From contig SWDT01000108.1 of the NCBI GenBank assembly GCA_009193035.1, positions 242,457 to 306,456 on the forward strand: DNA of 64,000 bases. The letters are read 5' to 3'. The notes under the pieces are model-generated. The model worked only from the letters and a program-made list of their open reading frames with translations, was not told where the DNA came from and searched no databases. Source of the DNA: Halicephalobus mephisto (lineage: Eukaryota > Nematoda > Chromadorea > Rhabditida > Panagrolaimidae). Below are positions 1 to 16,658 of the stretch, piece by piece. The stretch's first letter is position 1. Every line of letters begins with the position of its first letter. The position numbers and the translations under genes were made by a program.

Positions 1-5043
<5,043 letters not shown>

Positions 5044-5289
5044 TGTTCCTTTTCTTGCCTGATATATCCACAAAAATGAATATTACTGATTGAACCGGTT
5101 GCTATTTTTGTTTTTTGTACATGGTACATTATTTTATAAAAAATTTATTTTGATTGTTTTTTGGATCAGACTCGAAAAAGAAAAACTGGCTAAGCTCGTT
5201 TCCGTTCTGTTTGCCTTGGCCGAGTGAGTGAGAGGAAAACTTGGCTGGAGCAGTCAATGACAGGATCCCACAGATTTCTTTGAGTGGTT

Positions 5290-6800
5290 CCGACTTGGCC
5301 AAACAATCCAATGCACTTTTGACTGACCAGGTCCCACAACGCAAATTTTAGATTTTAACTGTACAATGCACTTTCGACTGGTTAAGTCTCGAAGCGAAAA
5401 CGTCATTTCAGTCCATACAGTATACTATTGATTGATTAAGTCTTGGAACGAAAATTTTAACTCTATAAAGTATAGTATTGACGAAGTAGGTCTCGAGGCG
5501 AAAACGTCATTTCAGTCTATACAGTATACTATTGACTGATCAAGTCTTAGAACGAAAATTTTAACTTTATACAGTATACATTAACGAAGTAGGTCTCGAG
5601 GCGAAAACGTCATTTCAGTCCATACAGTATACTATTGACTGACTAGATCTCGAAGCGAGAACGTTATTTTGTTTTATACATTATACTGTTGATTAATCAG
5701 GTCTCGAAACGAAAACTTTTTTTATTTTATCTTGTTCAATTTCAACTAAATCTCAGAACGAAAATTTTAACTTTATACGGTACACTTTTGATTAGCCAGG
5801 TCTCAGAACGAAAACTTTCATTTTTGTCCATACAGTATACTTTCAACCAACTTGGTTTCAAAATGAAAATTTTTTAAAATTTATACAGTATACTTTAAAG
5901 TGATTATATTTAAAAATGAAAAGTTCCTTTTAATTCTATAAAATATCTTATGAAATCCCGAAACGAAATTTTTTTTCACAAAATGTACTTTTAACTGATT
6001 AAATCTCAGGAATAAAAATTTTCATTTTGTAAAATGTACTTTTAATTCATCAAATCCTAAAACGAAAATTTTCTTTTCAGTTTACAAAATGTATTTTTCC
6101 GTTTTTCAGGTCCTGAAACGAAAAATTTAATTGTAAAATACAATTTTGATTTACTATGTTTTGAAATGAAAAATTTTTACTTTCTAGAATACATTTTTGG
6201 TCGTTTAGGTCCCGAAAAGAAAATTATTTTTACTTCCTAGAATACATTTCCAACTGTTCAGGTTTCGAAAAGAAAATTCTTTTTAGTTAGTAGAATACAA
6301 TTTTAATTTACTAGGTCTCGAAACGAAAAATTTTTACTTTCTAAAATACATTTTTGGTCGTTTAGGTCCCGAAAAGAAAATTTTTATCTTGTAAGTCTCG
6401 AAACAAAAACTTTCTACTTTCTAAAATACATTTCCAACTGTTCAGTTCTCGAAAAGAAAATTTTTTTGTTTGTGGAGTACAATTTTGATCTTCCAAGTCT
6501 CGAAACGAAAAATTTTTATTTTCTAGAATACATTTTTGGTCGTTTAGGTCCCGAAAAGAAAATTTTTATCTTGTAAGTCTCGAAACGAAAACTTTCTACT
6601 TTCTAAAATACATTTCCAATCCTTTTAAGTCCCGAAAAGAAAATTATTTTCAGTTTGTAGAATACAATTTTAATCTTTCAAGTTTCGAAACGAAAAATTT
6701 TTACTTTTTAGAATACATTTCCAACTGTTCAGTTCTTGAAAAGAAAATTTTCAGTCTATAAAATGCATTTTTTTGTTCATCGGGTCCTGAAGCGAAAATC
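5290..6800. repeat. Degenerate ~50-55 bp minisatellite array
   Basis: Downstream of KANK the spacer consists of diverging units containing a GGTCTCGAAACGAAAA core followed by a TACAGTATACTAT- or AATACATTTT-type segment. Early units (5340-5700) are well conserved and alternate between two subtypes; later ones decay into AGGTCCCGAAAAGAAAATT forms. No gene is visible in the array. The part before it, 5160-5345, has coding-like base composition with two overlapping minus-strand open frames but nothing recognisable. Confidence 0.75.
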
Positions 6801-6834
6801 TTCTTTTTACTCTGTAGTTTTTAATCCGAAGCCC

Positions 6835-7042
6835 TTAGGATTTGGTCCGATTAGTTTTTTGTTTACTCGTTGAGTGATTAACCCCCTCAAGAATGTTAAT
6901 TGAACATCCTTCCCTCAGGGCATGTAATCCCTTCATCTTACTGGCCTCGACTATAGTTTTTACCTCGACTTTGCTTTTAGCACTTTCTGTCCTGTCTCTC
7001 ACGGTCCTTTTGTCAGGTTTTCCTTTTTTGTCAAAGTGCAGA
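6835..7042 (-). CDS. Orphan coding-like exon, unknown protein (possible last exon)
   Basis: Minus-strand block open from an acceptor-like TTTTCCCAG (just above 7042) to a TAA at 6835-6837, encoding about 68 residues that are strikingly hydrophilic and non-repetitive (contains GKPDKRTVRDRTES and KMKGLHALREGC) in otherwise AT-rich repeat DNA. There is no ATG near its 5' end, so it would have to be a terminal exon of a minus-strand gene whose other exons I could not place. The product is not recognised. It could also be a decayed exon or a fragment captured by a repeat. Confidence 0.3.
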
Positions 7043-8493
7043 CTGGGAAAACTGATTGTTCTTATTTTAAAAAGTTCAAATTTTTCAAAAACATCTTAAT
7101 TAATAAAATTCAAATTTCTTAAAAATATTTTAATTAAAAAAATTTAAATTTTGGGAAAATATTTTAAAAATGTTCAAATTTTTCAAAAATATCTTAATTA
7201 ATAAAATTCAAATTTTTAAAAAATATTTAAAAAAAATTTAAATCTTTCAAAAATATTTTAATTAAAAAAATTCAAATTTTTCAAAAATATTTTAATTAAT
7301 AAAATTATTTTTTTTTCGAATAAAAGTAGAAAAAATAAATCTTTAATGATATCGATTTTTTTTGTTTTAAAAATTCATTTTAAGAAAATTTTTAAAATAA
7401 TATAAATTTTCGAAATTTTAATTTCTGAAATTTTTATATTAATATAGATTTTTTAATTTCTTACATAAAATTTTAAAAAATTATAAATTAAATAATTAAG
7501 TATTAAAATCGATTTTTTTAATTTCGAAATTCCTTTAAAATTTGTAATTTTTCAAAAATATTTAATTTTTAGAAAATTGTTTTTAATCTTTTTAATTTTC
7601 GCACAAAAATGAAAATTAAAAAAATGACAAAGCGAGTTGCCGGATTTACTATTTTGAAATTTTTTAACTTTTTACTTACATTCTAAAAGTCAAAAAAATT
7701 TTAAAAGTTTGTATTCAAAAATTTTTTTAAATTTTTATTTTTGACATATTTATGGTTCGAATTTTTATTTAAGATATGTAAAAATGAAAAATCTGACCAT
7801 TTGTCATTAAAATTTATTTTTATTTTAAAATTTTTTGAAAATACATTTTTAAATAATTTCGAAAAAAAATTCATTTTCTACAGTAGTTTAATTCCGAAAA
7901 TTTTCATTTTTGAAGTTTTAAAATTTTCTAAAAAATTTGTTCCGAGATAATATTGGAAAAAGTTTATTTTTAATTTTTATAATAATAATTTTTTTTGAAT
8001 TTTTAGGTAAAGCGAATAAAAGTGAAAAAATAACAAATCTTGCAAAATTCGATTTTTTTACTTTTTTGTCTAAATTTAAATATTTTTGAGAAATTCGTTT
8101 CGAGACAGTTTCTGAAATTTTCCGTTTTTGATTATTGAAATAATTACGATTAAGTTTGTTACTTTTTTGTATAAATTTAAATATTTTTGAGAAATTCGTT
8201 TCGAGACAGTTTCTGAAATTTTCCGTTTTTGATTTTTGAAACAATTGTGATTTAGTTGGTTATTTTTTACTTTTTTGTCTAAATTCAAATATTTTTGAGA
8301 AATTCGTTTTGAGACAATTTCTGAAATTTTCCGTTTTTGATTTTTGAAACAATTGTGATTTAGTTTGTTACTTTTTTGTTTAAATTTATATATTTTTGAG
8401 AAATTCGTTTCGAGATAGTTTCTGAAATTTTCCGTTTTTGATTTTTGAAATAATTGTGATTTAGTTGGTTATTTTCTACTTTTTTAATGAAAT
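7043..8493. repeat. AT-rich spacer with ~105-bp tandem repeat at its right end
   Basis: Bases 7043-8050 are simple A/T-rich sequence with no gene visible. From about 8059 to 8480 a unit of roughly 105 bp recurs four times; each contains GAGAAATTCGTTTCGAGA followed by CAGTTTCTGAAATTTTCCG. The TTCG(T)TTCGAGA core belongs to the same dispersed word family as the arrays at 25.6-26.0 and 53.9-54.1 kb. Confidence 0.7.
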
Positions 8494-9093
8494 GTGTTTG
8501 AAATGACCATAGGTAAGTTGGAAACATCGGAGTATGGAGAATTCTCGCGAGTAGGGGAACGGGGAGCCGGGCTGAGTAAACAAAATCAAGCAGGAGCGGC
8601 TTCCGGTCGTCTTTCCTTTCTTCTACAGACTTTCGTTTGCTGTTTCGGCGTCAACCAACACCGACAGATGCTAAGTAAGCAAATCGAGGTGAGTTGGTTC
8701 TCGCTCGGGAGTTGACAAACTCGTTTTCCGGTCTACAGATTTTTCAAGAAATTTCAGTCTTCATTCCATCGATCGACTTCTGCAAATTTTTTAATTTTCG
8801 TATAAAAATAAGGAATTAATTGTATATTTTTATGAAATTATTAATATTGAAAAATGGGTTTTAATGTAGGCGGAGTTTGGTCCGTTTTTGGCACTTCTAA
8901 CCTGCTTCAGAAAGTTTGCTCAGTCGCGGACAGAGGTCAGTCAATTCGTTGCTTTTTCTGACTTCCTGTACCGTACTGTACAGTACAGTTAATTCACTTT
9001 TTATTCAATTATTTTTATTTTCAGAAGCAGTTATTGATCAATTATTGTTCTTCCAACATCACGGGAAGAAGACAAGGCAAGATGTTGGCATAG
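8494..9093 (+). CDS. Predicted small protein, three exons, not recognised
   Basis: Exons 8494-8688, 8870-8935 and 9025-9093 join at phase 0 each time, with donors GTGAGT and GTCAGT and acceptors TAG and TTTTCAG, giving 109 residues ending in TAG. The base composition is balanced compared with the AT-rich surroundings, which supports coding. Exon 1 contains a hydrophobic, cysteine-bearing stretch (RLSFLLQTFVCCFGV) that faintly recalls the N-terminal segment of small CTD phosphatases, but no phosphatase catalytic exon (DxDET motif) follows, so I do not assign a function. An internal alternative donor exists near 8673 (CTAA|GTAAGC), and translation could start at the second ATG at 8503. Confidence 0.4.
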
Positions 9094-9737
9094 CTGAGTT
9101 TCCTTCGTCTTCAGCCATGCTACATAGGGCCACGTCTCTTTCCGTGATTTATTTCAAACTTGAATCCTGTGAATTTTTCCAGAATCTCGCAGCTTACTGT
9201 ACAAAGTTATGATGTCTTCGAAGATTTTAGAGAAGGATCTTAAATTATCCAGACATTTCAGAATCCTGTAAGATTTTCCAGAATCTTATAGCTTATTATA
9301 GAAAATTACGGTATTTTCAGTGGTCTTAGAAAAAGACCTTAAATTTTCCTAAATTTTTTGAACATTTCAGAATCCTGTAAGATTTTCCAGAATCTTATAG
9401 CTTATTATAGAAAATTACGATATTTTCAATGGTCTTGGAGGGGCTCCTGAAGTCCTTTAAAATCTTCTGTAAATTTTCTGAACATTTGGAAATCTGATGA
9501 CAAATGTTAGAGTTCCCTGGGATTCTGTAGAAGTTTCCAGAAACCTATAAAGATTTTGAAAATCCAACAGTAAGTCCTCAAATCCTCTAGAATTTCATAG
9601 AAACCTTCAGAATCAAATACAACTTTAAAACTGAGATCTATAACTTCAAATTTTAGGATGTTCTGAAAATTCAGAAATTCGTGTCGAGACAATCGTCATT
9701 TTTAACATTTTTAAATTAACTTTATTAATTCAGAATT
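9094..9737. repeat. Spacer of AATCCTGTAAGATTTTCCAG-type repeats
   Basis: Between the small gene and the SelP-like gene the sequence contains two clear ~100-bp copies (about 9230-9330 and 9340-9430) of a unit with AATCCTGTAAGATTTTCCAG and AATCTTATAGCTTATTATAG, followed by diverged material. TTC and GAA triplets alternate repeatedly. No gene seen. Confidence 0.6.
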
Positions 9738-12717
9738 TCACCAGTTTTCAATGTAACTATATTGCGCAACTTGACTACCGTATTTGCACTCAAAATTCCA
9801 TCTTTTAACATATCTAAAATCGAAATCCGTGGTGACCGAAGTCCCGGGGACATATGTTTTGACTTTGACGTCGCTGAGATCCACTTTTACATTCGGCAAA
9901 CAGAGTTCGTGAACGAACTTCCACTGGGCAGAAGCATAAGCATGAGAACAACAATTATCCTGAAGAAAAAAATAAATTTTAAATTTAAAAAAAATAAAAA
10001 TAAATAAATTTAAATAAAAAAAAAATAAATTTTAAATTTAAAAAAAATAAAAAAAAATAAATTTAAATAAAAAAAAAATAAATTTTAAATTTAAAAAAAT
10101 AAATTTTTAATAGAAATAAATTAAGTTTTAATAAAATAAATTAATTTTAAATAAAAAAAATTAATTTTTAAATTAAAAAAATTAATTTTAAATAAAAAAA
10201 ATTAATTTTAAATAAAATAAATTAATTTTAAATTAGAAAAATTTAAATAAAAAAATTAATTTTAAATAAAAATAAATAAATTTTAAATAAAAAAAATTAA
10301 TTTTTAAATAAAAAAAATTAATTTTAAATTAAAATAAATTAATTTTAAATAAAAAAAATTAATTTTAAATAAAAATTAACTTACATCAAAAGTAACGAAA
10401 TTACTGTAACAACAGCGACTGAAACTGTCTGTATCTGAAGTCGGAATCAATTGTTTCTCGTCCAGACAACAAGTTAGTTTTGCTTGGAGGAATTTTTGAA
10501 TACAACAAAGTTGCTGAGTGACGTTGGAACATTTTCCTGGAACACATTGATCTGTTAAAACAATTTTTCTTCTACAACATGGATGAATTTCTGAATCATC
10601 CAATTGAGCAAACTGAAATTATTCAATAGTTTAGAAAAACAAAGATAGAATTTCACTTGTTGATAGCAGATTTCGTCATTGTATCCGGCACAACTCTGAC
10701 CGCTCCCTGTCGTGAAAATCGGGGCTTTGGTCGGCCACAAAGGAGATGGAGAAGAAGGCTTTGGAATTTGAACCTAAAAGATCAAGAAAAAAAAACACTC
10801 AAATCGGCAAACAGAAATCGGAGATTCCTGACTACTCACATGCTCCGGATTAGGTGTCGTCAAGTCAGCCACATAATCGTAATAGTCGGATTCTGAAGCA
10901 AAGTCATCAGATTCTGGATAAAGTGGATCTGGTGAATCTGATGGTTTCGGTTTTTTGGAAGATTCTTCGATGATTTTTCCGAAGCTGGATTTCGAATCGA
11001 CTTCGACCCAATCGTTGTTGAAGACCCCTGGTTGCTGTTGTTGAGCGAAAATTTTTCCTTCAGAAGATTCTCTTCTGTAGTCTACTGTAACCGATTCAAA
11101 TTCTTCTACTGGTTTATGATTTTTGTCATTTTGAGAATTGCCGTGCTTAGGAATGGAGTTCAGTTGAGGTCTATCAGCTTGTTGCTGAGGTTGTCTGTAA
11201 AAATTTTGTTTCTGTTTATTTGAAGGAGCAACATAGGCACTGATCATCGGAGCAGACATTTGCGGAGTAGATTTCTGTTGCTGTTGTTGAATTCTAGAAG
11301 CACTATTCATATATGAACTATCCTGAGGAGTTTGTTTTTGTTGTTGATGGATTCTAGAAGCACTATTCATATACAAACCAGCTTGAGGAGTTTGTTTTTG
11401 TTGTTGTTGAATTCTGGAAGCACTATTCATATATGAACTATCTTGAGGAGTTTGTTTTTGTTGTTGTTGATGGATTCTGGAAACATCATTCATGGAAACA
11501 GAATTTTGAGGAAGCTGTCTTGATTGGTCCTGGATTCTGGGGTTAGTTCTATCGTAATTGCAAGGTCCACAAGGCTGTCCTGTGACTACGGATCGTAGAG
11601 AATCGAAAACAACGCTGGAAGTCTCGATTCCTTCGTTGGGGAGCCGGAAGGATTTTGCTAGACGACCGCATCTGTCGAAAATTAATCCATCATTGTGTCC
11701 GACTTTCAGCCATCCCCACAGGGGTTCTTGATGAGACTCTTTCGCAATTCTTACTGTAGGGTACTGAGTCTGAAGATTCCTGATTCGGGAATCAGATTCT
11801 GAATGAGGAGCCACAATAACGATGCTGATTTCGTTGTTGAAATGTTCGGCGATCGCTTCGTACTTCATGTACGAATCACATCTTAATTTTTCGATTATTT
11901 AATTTTAGAATTTTGTGAAAATTATGGAATATTTCAGAATTCAGTGAAAAATTTAAAATCGTAGATTCTTATGGAAGATTCTGAAAATCCGAAAATTTTA
12001 TGAAAATTATTGGTACTTTTTAAACTTATATAACCTTCTAAAACTCCGTGAAGTTTCCAGAACTCAATAGAAGATTATAACAGTTGTCAAAATCTCGTGG
12101 AACTCTTTAAAATTCTAAAATTTTATGGAATTTTTCAACAATTTTTAAAATTATTTAAATTTTATAAAATTTTTTGAAAATTTTTTTAATTTTATGAAAA
12201 TTTTTAAAATTTTGTGGAAATTTTTCGAAAATTTATAGAAATCCCCGAAGTCTAGTGGAGAATTTTGGAATCTTCTAGAATCCTGTAAAAATTTTCTGAA
12301 TTTCCTAAAATTTAATAGAAATTTCTGAACTTTTTTAGGATCTCAGAATTTCCTAGAATCACAGAGTATTTCGAAATTTTAAAAACTTTTTCAAAATTCT
12401 ATAATTTTAGGCCTAAATTTGAAATAGAAATTATTTTTAATTTCCATAAAATTCACAAATTTTGTTTTTAAATAATTTTTTAAAATTAATGTTTAATTTT
12501 TAAAAGAATTTAATTACCTTCGAATTGTGGACTCACAGGCGGCACAATCGAGTCTCATAAAAACCAAAAATAAAACTTTTCCTCTGTATTCCTCGACGAA
12601 AGCCCTTCCGTTGATGGACCATCTCTGAGCTACCGTACACAATTCAGGAATCGACAATACAAACGAAAACAGGGGGAATAAAAATAAAAAGATTAGGATT
12701 TTATTCAAATTGATCAT
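9738..12717 (-). CDS. Secreted selenoprotein-P N-domain-like protein with polyQ repeats and Cys-rich tail (Sec replaced by Cys)
   Basis: Five exons on the minus strand: 12717-12518, 11881-10840, 10773-10657, 10612-10385, 9959-9738 (TGA), phases consistent. The product has a signal peptide (MINLNKILIFLFLFPLFSF), then a thioredoxin-like domain with a redox pair DCAACE where vertebrate selenoprotein P has Sec-x-x-Cys, and the diagnostic FDRCGRLAKSFRLP and CGPCN segments of the SelP_N family. A central region has four ~18-20-residue repeats rich in glutamine (SRI(H/Q)QQQ(Q)KQTPQ). The C-terminus holds about 15 cysteines, several as CC pairs (HPCCRR, CSNVTQQLCC, LTCCLD, SRCCYS, DNCCSH), reminiscent of nematode DB-module proteins. 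No in-frame TGA within the domain, so no selenocysteine is needed. Role: extracellular thiol redox protein, inferred. Confidence 0.8.
9966..10384. repeat. AAAATTAATTTTAAAT low-complexity intron
   Basis: The last intron of the SelP-like gene (10384-9960) is an almost pure A/T array of AAATAAAAAAAATTAATTTT units with no other content. Confidence 0.85.
11255..11490 (-). repeat. In-frame ~60-bp tandem repeat encoding polyglutamine units
   Basis: Four copies of a ~54-63 bp unit within exon 2 of the SelP-like gene. Each codes SRI(H/Q), a run of 3-5 Gln, K(Q/S)TPQ and a MNSA-type linker. CAA/CAG mixing and unit-length differences suggest replication slippage. Confidence 0.85.
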
Positions 12718-14731
12718 TTCAAGGCCGATCTCGAATCAAAGAAGAAAAAAGAACAAGATCTCGTTTCCGCCGACCTCGCCTGAGGGAACAGGTGCTCCTC
12801 CGGGCCTGTCCGTGCCGATTACCCCGGGATAAAGAACTCACAAAGAGAACCAGGATATATCAAAAAATAAAAACATGTGTATTTGTATTTTTTCCAAATA
12901 GAATAGTTGAAAGATTGATGGACAATTTGCCATCCATCGATCAAAGTCAGATTAACCATTTTTCATTTTAGTAAAAAATGAATAAAAAACTATTGAAATT
13001 TTAATTCCAGGAACTAGTGTCATTTGTTTCTTTTTCGTTCAGTGGTCATTTCGAATAAAATCATATTTATGGCTATGGAAATAGATCTATTGGGATTTTT
13101 TAGATTATATCGTCTCCAATGTCTTCCTCAGTCATGTAGTGTAATGCTATGCTAGATATTTCCAGATTGATAGATTGCTTTATATCATTGATATCCTTCT
13201 TTAATCATGTTGATGAAAATAATCTTGATGATGTCAGAAATCAATCCACATTGTTAGATCATACATCATTCCGATATATCCGTCTGATCGGAACGGCGAC
13301 GATGTCACTGATCCAGAAAGATTAGTAACATTTTTAACAAAGATTTATCGATCGTGTTGTATTTGTATTTTATAACGAGTTTATGATGGTTTAATTACCC
13401 AAGTTTGAGATTTGTGTTCGGAATAAAGTAACGAAGAAACAACATTTCGAACATTGTTAACATTTTTCAAAATAGTCGTGTATTCGATGTTTCTATTTGA
13501 TAGGTCGTCTTATATTATCTCTATCCTTCTTTAATTATTCTAACATAGATATTTTCGAAAATTACAGAAATTAGTCTATATTAGTTGTTAGATTATGCAC
13601 TTCTTTGAAATATCCTTCAATCTTACAGATGATAACTTTATACTAGATCTTTTCTTCTTCATATCATTTGATACTGGAGTCATTTGTCAAATCCATAATT
13701 TCGTCATTGACGTCATTGGTGTCTTTGAGTGATTATTGTTCGGTTTAAGATGTAAAAAAAATAGAAAAAAACACTTTGTAATTAATTTATGATCAAAAGA
13801 GGAATTTGGTAGATGAGATATATCGTTAATGTTATTATTCAAGGATTTTGAAAAAGTGATTTTAGTGGATAAATTTAGAAACAAATTGAGTTCACGTATA
13901 ATCGGCATTTTTAAATTGATTCCATTAGTTATTCCATTATTGACCACGTAAGGTATCGTTGGAACTTATTCGAATCTTTTAGTTTTTTAAATATTATATC
14001 TTTGATAATTCCCTTGATATAGTGGGAATATTTATCATAATAGATTTTTTTCCTTGAAGGTTTTTTCACCTGAAATTGAGAAATTCGTAGATTCGTTGTA
14101 AAACAAGATCGTTTCTCAACGAGAGTTCTGATGATCTGAAACCTCTTCTGTTCACTCAAAGATTGTAGATTCTCATTGTACTTGTCAGTTCTAACCAAGC
14201 TTTATTTCTTCTATGTTGATTAATAATAAAAAAGATCTTTGGACGAAGTAAACTCCGTTCTTCATGCTTACAGTACATTACAAATAGTTTTGACGTTAGC
14301 TTTTTAAAGTCTGAAATAGATAGTTACCAATTTGACAGCTCCAATTATCTACTTTTATATCTTTAAAAAAACATTAAATAAAATGATTGATGGTTTATTT
14401 CTCGATTTTATTCAAGCTTGTCATAGATGTTAGGAAAACTTTAATTCGATTGTTATAGTTCTGATAATTAATAAACCTACACACTTTTGAAGTTTTTGGC
14501 AAAGTACATTAAAGTTTCTAATTTAAAAAATTCAGCTGTCTTAAAATTAAAATCGAGTTGTATCAGTTGAAGGTTTGATTTATTATAAGAAACGATGAGA
14601 ATAAGTTTTCGTAAATAAATTTATCTTTTTTATGTGATGAAAATATGGATTTACTGTTTTGGAGAACTAATGACGTAAAATAACAATTATCAGCCTTACA
14701 TCATAAGGACCTGCAGAAGTTATAAATTCAC
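12718..14731. other. Intergenic region, no gene recognised
   Basis: Bases 12720-12840, directly upstream of the SelP-like start, are unusually GC-rich for the window and probably hold the promoter/5' UTR. Bases 13120-13330 and 13480-13690 look like diverged copies of one another (shared ATCCTTCTTTAAT and GTTAGAT-TA-CAT anchors), so an old ~330-350-bp tandem duplication is likely. Minus-strand open frames of 86-89 codons at 13687-14198 have no recognisable homology. Confidence 0.4.
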
Positions 14732-15853
14732 ATGCTGAGGACATTATTCCGAGAAGTTGTTTTTCACCTGCGATGCAAAAAGTATGGCAAATTCATTGCC
14801 TTTGCATATCATTTGCAAGTTTTTCTATTACGTGAGATGGCTGGAAATCTTACTTTCGACGAAACTACAATAAACATTCTCGAGATCATCGCAGAAATCA
14901 ATGCTTACTTAGCTCTCGTTCTCGCTCCGTTTCAATTCTACATCATTCTAACTCAATCGAAGACCCTCGGAGCCTTTAAATGGCTGATTTTCAACCATTC
15001 CTTCTGGTGTTTATTATTTTCACTAACTGGAAATGCTATAAAACCCGTAATGTTGGGTGGATTCAATTCTTTCTACTGTGACGGTTACATCAAGAATACT
15101 TCGCGTACAGTATCTATCATCGGAATAACTATATTCCAAATGTTTGCATTGATGGCCGGAGGTGGAGTGATCATGACCGTAACTTACCGTTACTTTGGGC
15201 TTTATCCAGGACGACTGAAGACTATCTGTCATTCAGTTCAGATGTTTGTTTTCTGGGGGTTTCTTCATTTTATTTTTTTATTATCTTGCATAATCAATTG
15301 TTATAACTTTATCTCTATTCCAGAGGATGTTATGAGAAAAAGAGCTCTAAATACAAGTTCAGAATTAGCCCCTTATGTGAACATGACCACTTTTGTATTT
15401 ATCCCGCAAGAGCTGTATCAAGCAATTCATAGTGGTTTATTTGTAACTATTAATGGGATTATCATCATGTTCATCGTTTTATTAATACTGTTAAAAAAGA
15501 AAGTCTCTGTATTTCTAAAATCTGATGTCCAAAGATCTCTCATCATCAGTGCTATTGTCCAAATTATCGTGACCATCCTCTTCGTCTTATTGCCTTTTGG
15601 ATGGTTGTCTTTATATCTCCTTTTCGGAATCAAAATTGGAGGGAAGGTCATGTTCATTTGTGAAGCTTTTGTAGCTTCTCACGCTCTGGTAGAATACATC
15701 GCTACATTGTATGTTTTGTTGCCTTATAGAGAGTATGTCAAGAACAAATATATGGCATTTGTAAAGAAATTTCGACATGACCCTGAACTTGTCATCACAG
15801 TCGTGTCAAACATATCTTCAAGTAACCATAATCATTCTCATCTCAGACATTAA
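14732..15853 (+). CDS. Serpentine chemoreceptor-like 7TM GPCR (Str/Srh superfamily), single exon
   Basis: One uninterrupted frame of 373 codons. An in-frame ATG at 14837 (MAGNLTFDETTIN, with an NLT glycosylation site) gives 338 residues, the usual length of nematode chemoreceptors, and is the likelier start. Seven hydrophobic segments are present, with family-like blocks LVLAPFQFYIIL, FKWLIFNHSFWCLL, TYRYFGLYPGR and near the end ATLYVLLPYREYVK, the position of the conserved PYR motif of Srh/Str proteins. Such receptors act on sensory cilia of chemosensory neurons (family knowledge). The absence of introns is unusual for these genes. Assignment to a particular sr family is tentative. Confidence 0.8.
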   Translation: MLRTLFREVVFHLRCKKYGKFIAFAYHLQVFLLREMAGNLTFDETTINILEIIAEINAYLALVLAPFQFYIILTQSKTLGAFKWLIFNHSFWCLLFSLTGNAIKPVMLGGFNSFYCDGYIKNTSRTVSIIGITIFQMFALMAGGGVIMTVTYRYFGLYPGRLKTICHSVQMFVFWGFLHFIFLLSCIINCYNFISIPEDVMRKRALNTSSELAPYVNMTTFVFIPQELYQAIHSGLFVTINGIIIMFIVLLILLKKKVSVFLKSDVQRSLIISAIVQIIVTILFVLLPFGWLSLYLLFGIKIGGKVMFICEAFVASHALVEYIATLYVLLPYREYVKNKYMAFVKKFRHDPELVITVVSNISSSNHNHSHLRH

Positions 15854-16658
15854 TGCCAAATCTATCGATAAAATTAGATGTCTTTTTAAAAAATAAGTTG
15901 TTAATTTTACCGGATTTTTATTTCAATTACAGTATAGATTAATTTTTAAAAGTCATATTTATAAATATCTTATTTTTATCCGTCTTAATTTTCAATTTTT
16001 GCAGTAAAAATAGCTACGTAAGAGGAATATTAAAAAATAAAAGTTCACAGATGTCTGAAATTTCAGTAGAAATAAATCATTCAAAGCTATATTTAACACA
16101 CTTCGATATGTTAATTGTTTTTAATATTTAAGTTTACTTGTTTATAAATGTCACAGAAAATAAAGTCAAATGTCGTCATGAAGTTTGTAAAAATCATGAG
16201 TTTGGTTCTTTCCAAACAAAAATAGAAATTGATCATAAAACTAAACGAAATTCAATAAAAATGTTTCCTGATTACGATAATTTTCATCTTCTACTGCTAT
16301 TGGAAATATGTTTACTATGGGATCAATCAGTTATAAAAAAGTACTATATCGATCGAATCTAATGAAGATATAAGAACCAGATTTAAGTTCGTAATAACAG
16401 AACTAAGTCTCTTCGATGATTTGCACATCCTAATTTAGCTTTCTAAAATTCAAATTTGCTTCATTGAAATGAGAACATTTTTTTCAAATATATGTTCTTT
16501 TGAATAATAGAACTCCTTGTGGACCATTGCTTTTAGCTTTGCTCCGGATGTGGATATTTGTAAATCTCCTTTTGCGGCTCATAAGGATCAACCAAGCGTG
16601 CGTATACTAGTCTCGGCTTTGAAAAGTGCGGACAGCTCGACTTTGACTTTTGGCATAG
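15854..16658. other. Intergenic, AT-rich, nothing recognised
   Basis: About 800 bp between the receptor and PACRG. Only short chance frames. The last 160 bp before the PACRG start are less AT-rich and may contain its promoter or 5' UTR. Confidence 0.5.

Noticed and set aside
5129..5344. Minus-strand 71-codon frame downstream of KANK
   Set aside because: Balanced composition is intriguing, but a second minus-strand frame is equally open, there is no ATG, and the frame runs into repeat DNA; mentioned only as an unassigned block.
13687..14198. Two overlapping minus-strand frames of 86-89 codons
   Set aside because: Asn/Lys/Ile-rich, no family resemblance and no joining splice sites; likely chance in AT-rich DNA.
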